The notes beneath the pieces are model-generated. The model had not been told where the DNA came from. It saw nothing but the letters and a program-made list of their open reading frames with translations, and made no database searches. This document shows, in pieces, positions 57,603 to 64,000 of a stretch of DNA of 64,000 nucleotides. The stretch spans positions 2,170,001 to 2,234,000 of the forward strand of contig NC_018681.1 in the NCBI RefSeq assembly GCF_000250675.2. The letters are read 5' to 3'. The stretch comes from Nocardia brasiliensis ATCC 700358. GTDB taxonomy: Bacteria > Actinomycetota > Actinomycetes > Mycobacteriales > Mycobacteriaceae. The stretch's first letter is position 1; each line of letters starts with the position of its first letter. A program made the translations under genes and the position numbers.

Positions 57603-58934
57603 GTGTTGCGGGATGAGGATGCGGTGGTGCGGGTGCTGGCGCCGTCGGAACAGCGGTTCGTACGGCACGGCACGTACACGGGGCGCTCGGTGTCGGTGCG
57701 GGGAGCGGTGGATATCGCGGCGGTGCAGGGGGCGTTCGCCGCGTTGCAGGCGACGTATCCGGTGATCACCTGCCGGATCGGTGAAGACGACGAGGGGACC
57801 GGATATCTACTGCGCCCGGGGGATTCGCCGGTCGGGGCGACGGTGACCGACGGGGATGTCGAGACGATCGGGTTGCCCGCGACGCCGCTCGACCCCGGCA
57901 CCCAGCTCGCCTACCTCGACGTGGTCGGGTCCGAAGACCGTTGGCGGCTCACACTGTTCGCGCATCACAGCGTCGCGGACGCCGGGCACTGCGTCGAACT
58001 GCTCGCCCGATTCTGGGACCACTACACCGGCCTCGTCGAAGGAACACCGGTGGCCGGTGTGCCGCATGACTACCCGCAGCCGTTGGAATGGCATGTGGCG
58101 CAACGGGGGATCGTTGCGGGGGCGGTGTCCGGTTTCGAGGCCGTCACCCGGCCGCTGCCGGTGCCCGCCCCCGTCGTGACCGCGGCTCGCGCGGACGCCT
58201 GCGGTGCCGTATCGGTGACCATCCGGTCGTCCGGGTCCGCGGTCGCGGTGCCCAGCTCCCTTGCCCGCCCCTTGCGGACCCGCCTCGACGCGGCGGTCAC
58301 GGCACGGATCGTCGCGCTCGGGCGGCATCGCGGGGTGAGCGTGAACGGGTTGGTCACCGCGGCGCTGTTGCGCGCGTTCGCGTCCGGAATCACCGATGCC
58401 GCAACCGGTCCGGTGCCGCTCGGCTGCCTGTATCCGGTGGATATGCGTGCCAGGCTGGTGCCGAAGGTGGCTCCCGGGGAGGGCACCAACATGGCGGGGC
58501 TCGCCTCGTTCGCCGCCGAGGTCGACCTGTCGGCGAGCGTCCTCGAGCTGGGCGGGCGGATCGCGCAGCAGTTGCGTGCCGACCTCGCCGCGGGCATCGT
58601 GCAACAGTCGGTGCTGCATTTCCCGGACTTCTTCGGGGACAAGCGGATCCACTCGCTGGCCGGTCACGTCGCGGTGACGAACACCGGGGCGGTGCCGTCG
58701 TTCCGGACCCCGGCCGGCTTGGAACTCACCGATTACGAGATCGTCTACCTCTCGGCCCATCCGCGCCCGTCCACCGGAGCCTCGGCAGCCGTGACCTTCC
58801 TCGTCTACACCTTCCACGGCGCACTGACGATCGGCCTGCTGGGTGGCGGTTCCGAGGCGAACGGGCTCCTGGACGCGGTACGCAAAGAACTGCTCGCCCT
58901 GTCCGGCGAGACGATCCTCAGCGATGACCGGTAG
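57603..58934 (+). CDS. PapA-like acyltransferase (condensation-domain fold)
   Basis: 443 residues from GTG 57603 (GTG 57624 with GAGGA upstream is an alternative). The HHxxxD active site is LTLFAHHSVADAGHCVELLA; a DFGWG-like block is not obvious. Other matches to mycobacterial PapA5 and relatives are PLEWHVAQRGIVAGAVSGFE, RGVSVNGLVTAALLRAF, LYPVDMRARLVPKVAPGEGT and AAGIVQQSVLHFP. Such enzymes move acyl chains to phthiocerol-like or other lipid alcohols. No PKS genes are near, so the substrate is open. Confidence 0.8.
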   Translation: MLRDEDAVVRVLAPSEQRFVRHGTYTGRSVSVRGAVDIAAVQGAFAALQATYPVITCRIGEDDEGTGYLLRPGDSPVGATVTDGDVETIGLPATPLDPGTQLAYLDVVGSEDRWRLTLFAHHSVADAGHCVELLARFWDHYTGLVEGTPVAGVPHDYPQPLEWHVAQRGIVAGAVSGFEAVTRPLPVPAPVVTAARADACGAVSVTIRSSGSAVAVPSSLARPLRTRLDAAVTARIVALGRHRGVSVNGLVTAALLRAFASGITDAATGPVPLGCLYPVDMRARLVPKVAPGEGTNMAGLASFAAEVDLSASVLELGGRIAQQLRADLAAGIVQQSVLHFPDFFGDKRIHSLAGHVAVTNTGAVPSFRTPAGLELTDYEIVYLSAHPRPSTGASAAVTFLVYTFHGALTIGLLGGGSEANGLLDAVRKELLALSGETILSDDR

Positions 58935-59000
58935 CTGACGCAGTGCGGCCGCAGCACCCGAACGGCGCGGCACTTGCGCTGCCGTCCAGGTCGGCGCGGG

Positions 59001-59056
59001 CACGCGGGCACGCGGCCACGCGGCCACGCGGCCACGCGGCCACGCGGCCACGCGGC
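59001..59056. repeat. Seven tandem copies of an 8-bp unit
   Basis: CACGCGGG then six CACGCGGC in a row, with no interruption. It lies in the 538-bp region between the acyltransferase stop and the molybdoenzyme start that has no gene on either strand. Copy number is likely to vary by slippage. Confidence 0.85.
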
Positions 59057-59164
59057 CGCGAGTACGCCGCGCACGTTTCGTCGCGCCGCGCACGAAATCG
59101 TCGGCGAATCCGCGCGCGGGACGCGAATATGCGCGCGGCGCGGTGGACCCGATCGTGTGCGCGG

Positions 59165-59299
59165 CGCGACGCCGCTGGTCGGCGTGGCGCGACGCCGCTG
59201 GTCGGCGTGGCTGACGTCCCTGGTCGGCGTGGCGCGACGCCGCTGGTCGGCGTGGCTGACATCGCTGGTCGACGTGGCCGACGCCGCTGGTCGGCGTGG
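59165..59299. repeat. Six tandem copies of a 22-23-bp unit
   Basis: Units start at 59165, 59188, 59211, 59233, 59256 and 59278; the core CGCTGGTCGGCGTGG is shared, with alternate copies beginning CGCGACGC or CTGAC. The mixed 22/23-bp period rules out a conserved coding frame. The rest of the noncoding interval (59057-59164, 59300-59472) is GC-rich and holds an ACGTTTCGT/ACGAAA inverted repeat near 59072-59097 but no gene. Confidence 0.8.
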
Positions 59300-59472
59300 C
59301 TTTCGGCATCGTGTCCGGCTGGTCGGCGGGTGGTCCGGGCAGCGGTGCCGTACTAGGGACGGCGGGGGTGAAACGAGTTGGCCGGTTGGGCAGGTCGGGC
59401 AGAATGCTGGGTGACAGCGGACGATCGGGTTGGAAGCGGGTGCCGGCGATGGTGACGAACGGAGACGGAAGG

Positions 59473-60888
59473 ATGGGCGCGGCCGCGGTCGGGATAGCGG
59501 CCCTCGGCGTCGGCGAGGCGATCGCTGCGACCAGGGGCGGCTCGCTGATCGACACGCTCGGGCGGGCCGTGATCGACGTCACGCCGGTGCCGGTGGTGGA
59601 GGCCACTGTCGCGCTGTCAGGCCGGCACGACAAGGCGGCCACCCGGCTGGGCGTCGGCGCGGGCGCGGTGGCGGCGACCGTCGGACTCGGTGCGCTGCCG
59701 CAGCGCTTGCGCACCCCCGCCGCGATCGCGTTCGGGGCCGGCGCCGCGGCGCTGGCGACCCGGCTGTCCACCCGCTCCACGTCCACCGTCGCGGGCGCGG
59801 TCGCCGCGGCCGGCGTGCTGGCCACCGGACTGCCCCGGCGGCCGCGCGGACTGCTGCGCACGCTCGCCTGGGCGGCGGCCGGCGGCGGGATGTTCGCGGC
59901 CGCGCATACCCTGCACCACGATCTGGACCGCAAGCAGGACAACGACATTCGCCGGGTCGGTCCGATGGGGGCGCTCGGGGTCGTACCCGAGGACGGCCTG
60001 GAGGGCGAGCCCGGCTTGTCGCCCTTGGTCACCGCGGCCCGGCGGATGTACGTCGCCGACGTGAACCTGCGTCCGCCCCGGATCGATCCGATCCACTGGC
60101 GGCTGTCGGTCACCGGCAAGGTCGCGCATCCGCTGCGCCTGTCGCTGGCCGAATTGGCCGAGGACGCGGTGGAATTCGACGCAGTCATGGTGTGCGTGCA
60201 CAACCGCCCCGGCGAGGGACGGGCAGCGAACGGGCGCTGGTTCGGCGTTCCGCTGGCCGATCTGCTGAAGCACGCGATCCCGGAGACCGGCGCGACCAGG
60301 CTGGTCACCAAAGCCGTGGACGGCTACACGATCTCGCTGCCGGTCGAGCCGCTGCGTTCCGGCGAATGGCCGGGTTACGTGGTGATCGGCATGAACGGCG
60401 AACCGCTGACGCCCGCACACGGTTTCCCCGCCCGCGTCTTCGTGCCGGGTCTGTACGGCCAGTACACCGGCGCGAAATGGCTGGGGGAGCTGGAGCTCGC
60501 CGACGACAGCCACGTCGACTACTGGTGGAAGCGAGGCTGGCCCGCCGGACCGCTGTGGGTACCCCCGCAGGCCCGCATCGATGTCACCGCGCCGGGCCGG
60601 ACGGCCGCCGGTACCACCACCTTGGCGGGTGTCGCCTGGGCCCCGCCGCAGGGCGTATCAGACGTGGAAGTTCGTGTCGGTCAAGGTGATTGGTTCCCCG
60701 CCGAGCTCGGCACCGAGCTCGCCCCGGCCGCGTGGCGGCGCTGGCGCACCACCGTCGACCTCCCGCCGGGTGAACACGTCGTGCAGGCCCGCGCCATCAG
60801 CCGCGCCGGTGATGTTCAGGAGGGCAAGCACCGCGCGCCGTTCCCGACGGGCCCGTCGGGCTTCCACACGGTCACCGTCCAGGTCTGA
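59473..60888 (+). CDS. Membrane-anchored molybdopterin-dependent oxidoreductase (sulfite-oxidase fold)
   Basis: 471 residues from ATG 59473, with GGAG eight bases upstream (ATG 59449 is an alternative). About five N-terminal hydrophobic segments anchor it. The Mo-binding domain has the ligand cysteine in EFDAVMVCVHNRPGEG and RWFGVPLADLLKHA; later blocks are PGYVVIGMNGEPLTPAHGFP, ARVFVPGLYGQYTGAKWL and a C-terminal Ig-like dimer domain (GVSDVEVRVGQGDWFPAELG). Catalysis would face outward as in SorT/YedY-like enzymes; the substrate is unknown. Confidence 0.88.
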   Translation: MGAAAVGIAALGVGEAIAATRGGSLIDTLGRAVIDVTPVPVVEATVALSGRHDKAATRLGVGAGAVAATVGLGALPQRLRTPAAIAFGAGAAALATRLSTRSTSTVAGAVAAAGVLATGLPRRPRGLLRTLAWAAAGGGMFAAAHTLHHDLDRKQDNDIRRVGPMGALGVVPEDGLEGEPGLSPLVTAARRMYVADVNLRPPRIDPIHWRLSVTGKVAHPLRLSLAELAEDAVEFDAVMVCVHNRPGEGRAANGRWFGVPLADLLKHAIPETGATRLVTKAVDGYTISLPVEPLRSGEWPGYVVIGMNGEPLTPAHGFPARVFVPGLYGQYTGAKWLGELELADDSHVDYWWKRGWPAGPLWVPPQARIDVTAPGRTAAGTTTLAGVAWAPPQGVSDVEVRVGQGDWFPAELGTELAPAAWRRWRTTVDLPPGEHVVQARAISRAGDVQEGKHRAPFPTGPSGFHTVTVQV

Positions 60889-60896
60889 CCAAGATC

Positions 60897-60949
60897 AGGG
60901 GGAACTGATGGCGGCAGGCTCTCGGGCGATGCCGCCACCAGTTCCCCCT
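60897..60949. terminator. 20-bp hairpin between convergent genes
   Basis: Arms 60897-60916 and 60930-60949 pair at 19 of 20 positions around a 13-base loop. It starts nine bases after the molybdoenzyme stop and ends nine bases before the MerR stop; it probably serves both genes. Confidence 0.8.
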
Positions 60950-60957
60950 GAGCGCGG

Positions 60958-61776
60958 TCACTTGGCGACGATCGGCTCCTGGAGTTCGGTCACCCAGCCG
61001 CTCTGGTCCTCGGTGTAGACGAGGGTGACCTCGCGGCTGGGACCGGTGGTGCGATAACCGTTTTCGTCGATCCAGCGGCCGAGCGCCTGCCACGGTTCCA
61101 GGACATCGTTCATGCTGCCCTTGTGGACCACCGTGGCCGCCCGCTCGATGGCTGGTAGATCGACGATCTCGAAGTCGTAGGCCGCGCTGGGTTCGACATC
61201 GACCGGCATCGCGGCGTGCGCGAGCACCGAACCGTCTTCGCGCTGTTCGTAATACGCGATGCCGCACCCGACGATCGGCACGCCCGCCACCTCCAGCCTG
61301 CGGCAGATGTCCTCGAACAGCGGCCCGATCACCGGGCCGATCGAGCTGGGCTCGAAATCGCCTGCGGTATCGGACAGTACGGCCACCCGAACGGCGGGCA
61401 GGGGTTTGACGATCACATCATGGACGGGCATAGCGCCCTCCTTCTCGATGATGCGGAGCCTCGATTCGACCTGGGCGAGCCGGGCGCTGTCGCTCGCGAT
61501 GCGCTGCTCCAGCTCGCCGCGGCGCAGCGTGAGCATGCCGCGCAGTTCCGCGGCCGTGACCTTGTCGTCCAGAATCCGGCCGACCTGGTCCAGCGTGAAG
61601 CCGAGATCCTTGAGCGCGACAACGCGATTCAGCCGGGCCAGCTGGCCGCCCGAGTAGAAGCGGTAGCCGCTGGACGCGTCGACCCGATCCGGGCGCAACA
61701 GTCCGATGGCGTCGTAGTGGCGCAGCATGCGCACCGACACCCGTCCGTGTCTGGCGAAGTCTCCGATGGTGAACAT
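60958..61776 (-). CDS. MerR-family regulator with GyrI-like effector domain
   Basis: 272 residues. MerR HTH at 1-70: MFTIGDFARHGRVSVRMLRH, YDAIGLLRPDRVDASSGYRF. A dimerisation coiled coil follows (RGMLTLRRGELEQRIASDSA), then a GyrI/BmrR-type ligand domain (VIVKPLPAVRVAVLSDTAGD, VGCGIAYYEQREDGSVLAHA). Such proteins sense lipophilic drugs and twist DNA with over-long promoter spacing. Its own promoter has that architecture, so autoregulation is expected. It lacks the iron-sulfur cysteines of SoxR, so it does not account for the SoxR box at 1674. Confidence 0.9.
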   Translation of the reverse strand: MFTIGDFARHGRVSVRMLRHYDAIGLLRPDRVDASSGYRFYSGGQLARLNRVVALKDLGFTLDQVGRILDDKVTAAELRGMLTLRRGELEQRIASDSARLAQVESRLRIIEKEGAMPVHDVIVKPLPAVRVAVLSDTAGDFEPSSIGPVIGPLFEDICRRLEVAGVPIVGCGIAYYEQREDGSVLAHAAMPVDVEPSAAYDFEIVDLPAIERAATVVHKGSMNDVLEPWQALGRWIDENGYRTTGPSREVTLVYTEDQSGWVTELQEPIVAK

Positions 61777-61786
61777 AACGACTCCC

Positions 61787-61817
61787 GGTCTATGGCCTCA
61801 CACGGTGTCAGGGTCAA
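61787..61817 (-). promoter_or_regulatory. MerR-type promoter, 19-bp spacer
   Basis: On the minus strand, TTGACC (61817-61812), exactly 19 bases, TAGACC (61792-61787). The spacer holds the dyad CCTGACAC-C-GTGTGAGG with one mismatch. Ten bases follow to the MerR start at 61776. The over-long spacer is a hallmark of MerR activation. Confidence 0.7.
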
Positions 61818-61835
61818 GTAGCGCCCGGTATTCGA

Positions 61836-63803
61836 TCAGAATCGGCCGCCGCGACTGATGCGCCGCGACCCGGACGAGCCGCCGTAGGAGCCCGCGCCCC
61901 AGCCACCCGATCCGGCACGGCGGCCACCGCTCGCGGCGCCGCGCAGCAGTCCGTCGATCAGAATGCCGCCGAGTACCGCACCCGCCTGCGCGGTGCCCGA
62001 CGGCGGTTGGCTCGCCTCCCAGGCTCGCACGCTGGCCTGCGCCGCCTGCAGTGCGCGTCCGCCGAGGTCGGCGGCGGCCTGGGCGTTGGTCAGGGCCTGT
62101 GCCGGATCGGTGGGACTCAACTGCTGCGCCGCCGCGAGATTGCGTTGCGCCTCCGACAGCCGGGTGCGCGCCTCGGCGTCGATCCCGCCGCGCCGGGTGG
62201 TGATGTAGTCGGCCGCCGCGCGCACCCGGGCGCCCGCGTCGGTGAGCGCGCGATCGAGTCTGCGCCGCAGATCCTCGGCGGCGAGTTTGCGGTCGGTGGC
62301 CGCGGCGATGGCACGGTCCAGGTCGGTGTCGGCGGCCACGGCGTCGTGGAAGGCGTCCAGCGGGTCGGCCTCCGCAGCCGCTGCGGCTCTGGTCAGCGCC
62401 GTTCGTGCCGCATCGGTCGCGGCGGCCAGTTCCGGGCCGCCGTACTCGGAAAGCTCGGTGGCGGAGGCGATATCGCGGCGCAGCTCGTCCAGCACCGCGG
62501 GCAGTCCGTCGCGCGCCTGCTGGATATCGGTGGCGGCGTTCTCGACGGCGTCGAGCAGCGTGCGAGCCTGCCCGACCGCCGCTTCGGCCGACCGGATCGC
62601 GGCCACCGCGCCGCCCTGCTTGCCGACGGGCTGGGTGAGGGCGCTGCGGCCCGCGTCGATGTTCTGCTCCGCGAACGTGATTCGTTCCCCCGCCATGGTC
62701 ACGTTGTCGTGGATCGGGGCGAGCACGCTCGCCGGATGTGCCGCGGTGAGCCGGGACATCTCCGCCTCGGCGGCTGGGACGCGGCTCTTCAATTCGACCA
62801 GATCCCTGGTGAGCCCGGACAATCGGTCGGCGGCGTTGATCAGCAGGTTACGCATCGCGTCGAATTCGGCCACCTGGGCGTCGAGTTCGCGATCGGCGCG
62901 GCCCACCGTGCCGATCAGGTCGACCAGCAGTGTGCGCTGCTCGTCCGGGGTTTCCGGAATATCGTCGTCCAGTCGCTGCCGGATCGAGAAGGCCTTGGCG
63001 GCGGCGGTTTTCGCGTGGTCGAGCGCGGTGGTGAAGGGGAGCGTGGCGGTCGCGCCGAACTCGCCGCTGGCCAGTTCCAGCTCCTCGCCGCTGGTCCGGA
63101 TGGCGTTGTCGATCTCGACGAGGGCCTCGCGCGAGCGCGCGTCCAACGCCTCGACCGGCAAGGCCGCCAGTGCGGTGGTGTTGTCCGGGTCTATGTTCCG
63201 GGCCGCCGCGAGTTCGGCTCGTGCCCGCGTGCGACTTCGCTTGCGGGAGTAGAGCACCAACCCCACGATGACGAGCACGAGTACGCCGCCGAGAAGCAGC
63301 AGCACCCGAATGTCGGTGCCGCCGCGCATCGCCGAGTTCAGGCCGTCCGCGGTGGCGATGCCTGCGTCCGCCCACCGGCCGTCGCGCAGTGCGGGCTCCA
63401 CCTCCCGGGTGAGCAGGCTGTCCAGCTCGGCATCGCTGATACCGCTCGGCGCGTCGCCGTCCAGGCGGTAGGCGCGATCCTGGGTCGCGATGGCGAGCAA
63501 CAGATCGCGCGTGCCGAGATCCGATTTCGCCGCGGTCTGATCGGCCCACTGCTGTGACCCGAGACCGCCGAAATCGCGCACATAGACCACCCACAACCGC
63601 ACCTGGTGGTCCGCGTACAGCTGGTTCACCGCCGAGCGCACCTGATCGAGCTGTCCTTGGTCGAGGGCTTTCGCCGGATCGACCACGTAGGTGTCCAAGC
63701 GGACCGGCGGCTCGGGGTGTGCCAGGGGCGCGCCCGCGATGGTGACAGCGAGACAGGCCGCCACCGCGGCGGTCCAGCGGACGACACGACTCGGTAGCGA
63801 CAT
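61836..63803 (-). CDS. TPM-domain (Psb32/DUF1269-like) membrane protein
   Basis: 655 residues from ATG 63803; TAGATT six bases upstream suggests a leaderless transcript. Signal peptide (VRWTAAVAACLAVTIAGAPL), TPM domain at about 33-160 (TYVVDPAKALDQGQLDQVRS, WVVYVRDFGGLGSQQWADQT), one membrane helix at about 165-185 (VLLLLGGVLVLVIVGLVLYS), then about 400 residues of Ala-rich helical repeats and a Gly/Ser/Arg-rich tail (RRAGSGGWGAGSYGGSSG). It corresponds to Rv2345. The role is unknown; TPM domains act as phosphatases or assembly factors. Confidence 0.88.
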   Translation of the reverse strand: MSLPSRVVRWTAAVAACLAVTIAGAPLAHPEPPVRLDTYVVDPAKALDQGQLDQVRSAVNQLYADHQVRLWVVYVRDFGGLGSQQWADQTAAKSDLGTRDLLLAIATQDRAYRLDGDAPSGISDAELDSLLTREVEPALRDGRWADAGIATADGLNSAMRGGTDIRVLLLLGGVLVLVIVGLVLYSRKRSRTRARAELAAARNIDPDNTTALAALPVEALDARSREALVEIDNAIRTSGEELELASGEFGATATLPFTTALDHAKTAAAKAFSIRQRLDDDIPETPDEQRTLLVDLIGTVGRADRELDAQVAEFDAMRNLLINAADRLSGLTRDLVELKSRVPAAEAEMSRLTAAHPASVLAPIHDNVTMAGERITFAEQNIDAGRSALTQPVGKQGGAVAAIRSAEAAVGQARTLLDAVENAATDIQQARDGLPAVLDELRRDIASATELSEYGGPELAAATDAARTALTRAAAAAEADPLDAFHDAVAADTDLDRAIAAATDRKLAAEDLRRRLDRALTDAGARVRAAADYITTRRGGIDAEARTRLSEAQRNLAAAQQLSPTDPAQALTNAQAAADLGGRALQAAQASVRAWEASQPPSGTAQAGAVLGGILIDGLLRGAASGGRRAGSGGWGAGSYGGSSGSRRISRGGRF

Positions 63804-63886
63804 GCGACGAATCTAGCGCGCGGCAGGTCGAGGCGGTGGGTGCCGCGAGTGGTCGCGGTAGGCGCCAGGTGACTAGCATCGAAAAC

Positions 63887-64000
63887 GTGATCACCATCGA
63901 TCGCCCGTATACCGGCCATGTTTCGGCGGATTCGAATCCGCAGCAGCGCGATGTCGCGGGTGCGCGCATAGTCAAGATGTCCGTCGGCGGCATGGACAAC
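63887..64000 (+). CDS. Metallo-beta-lactamase-fold hydrolase, N-terminus only
   Basis: 38 codons before the window ends. GTG 63887 lies seven bases after TAGCAT (63874-63879), so a leaderless transcript is likely. The sequence (YTGHV near the start, then IVKMSVGGMDN at the edge) matches the beginning of actinobacterial MBL-fold hydrolases, where KMSVGPMDNN leads into the first sheet. The zinc-binding HxHxDH motif would come later. Divergent from the TPM gene. Confidence 0.6.
   Translation, partial: MITIDRPYTGHVSADSNPQQRDVAGARIVKMSVGGMDN

Noticed and set aside
59001..59299. CRISPR array
   Set aside because: Units are contiguous with no spacers and no cas genes are near.
57807..60311. 834-codon minus-strand frame across the repeat region
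   Set aside because: Antisense to two recognised genes and to the tandem repeats; composition is Arg/Pro-rich noise.
60958..61776. The MerR protein as the SoxR that would bind 1674-1691
   Set aside because: It has a GyrI-like C-terminal domain and no SoxR iron-sulfur cysteine cluster.

Overview
The window reads as the chromosome of a high-GC mycolic-acid actinomycete, most likely Nocardia. The support is the consistent G/C third-codon bias, many GTG/TTG starts, start codons six or seven bases after a TANNNT box (leaderless), type VII secretion proteins (EspG, PPE-like, WXG100), repeated DUF3558 lipoproteins, and gene order. The conserved genes follow the order of the Mycobacterium tuberculosis Rv2391-Rv2345 segment: sirA, hemW, hrcA, dnaJ, rsmE, phoH, ybeY, a CBS-domain membrane protein, a cytidine-deaminase-like protein, era, an amidase, recO, uppS, zur/smtB, glyS and a TPM-domain protein. 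This is a naming aid only; no database was searched.

Region 1 (1-3.4 kb): the 5' part of sulfite reductase (minus strand) with a 22-codon cysteine-containing leader ORF upstream; a SoxR-type operator driving a SnoaL-like protein; hemW. Region 2 (3.4-24.5 kb) is an accessory island between hemW and hrcA, the interval that holds the mycobactin genes in M. tuberculosis. It carries a small unknown protein, a histidine phosphatase, two XRE regulators, an EamA transporter, an EspG/PPE/DUF3558 type VII module, a DUF4254 gene, a tandem DUF3558-like lipoprotein, and a minus-strand type VII toxin operon: YbaB-like protein, WXG100 protein, a 2583-codon CpnT-like polymorphic toxin frame, two DUF6301-like proteins and a small protein.

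The most unusual feature is inside the 2583-codon frame. Three genes of one family (18197-18730, 18779-19312, 20999-21229) lie on the same strand in one alternative frame, each with its own ribosome-binding site, while the long frame stays open through all of them. They look like immunity genes nested in the toxin gene. The long frame carries a papain-fold (Tox-PL-like) domain upstream of two of them and a PD-(D/E)XK-like module downstream, which suggests a toxin tip displaced by a newer toxin-immunity cassette.

Region 3 (24.6-34.6 kb) is core: hrcA, dnaJ (with a HAIR-like HspR site), rsmE, a divergent MFS/LysR pair, phoH, ybeY, the CBS protein, the deaminase-like protein and era. Region 4 (34.6-40.7 kb) holds secreted proteins (GH25 lysozyme, phospholipase A2, a Cys-rich protein), an amidase, and an alpha/beta-hydrolase-TetR pair behind a 21-bp palindrome. 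Region 5 (40.8-46.9 kb) has recO, uppS and a YbjN-like gene, then an ABC exporter with a NarL-type two-component system.

Region 6 (46.9-54 kb) includes a 1034-residue caspase-STAND-TPR protein (a candidate NLR-like defence protein) and a TetR/membrane-protein pair with facing operator copies. Region 7 (54-64 kb) has zur/smtB with an SmtB-like operator, a zinc-ribbon glycyl-tRNA synthetase, a TenA-like protein, a PapA-like acyltransferase, a tandem-repeat intergenic region, a molybdopterin oxidoreductase, a MerR regulator with a 19-bp-spacer promoter, a TPM-domain protein, and the start of a metallo-beta-lactamase-fold gene running off the end.
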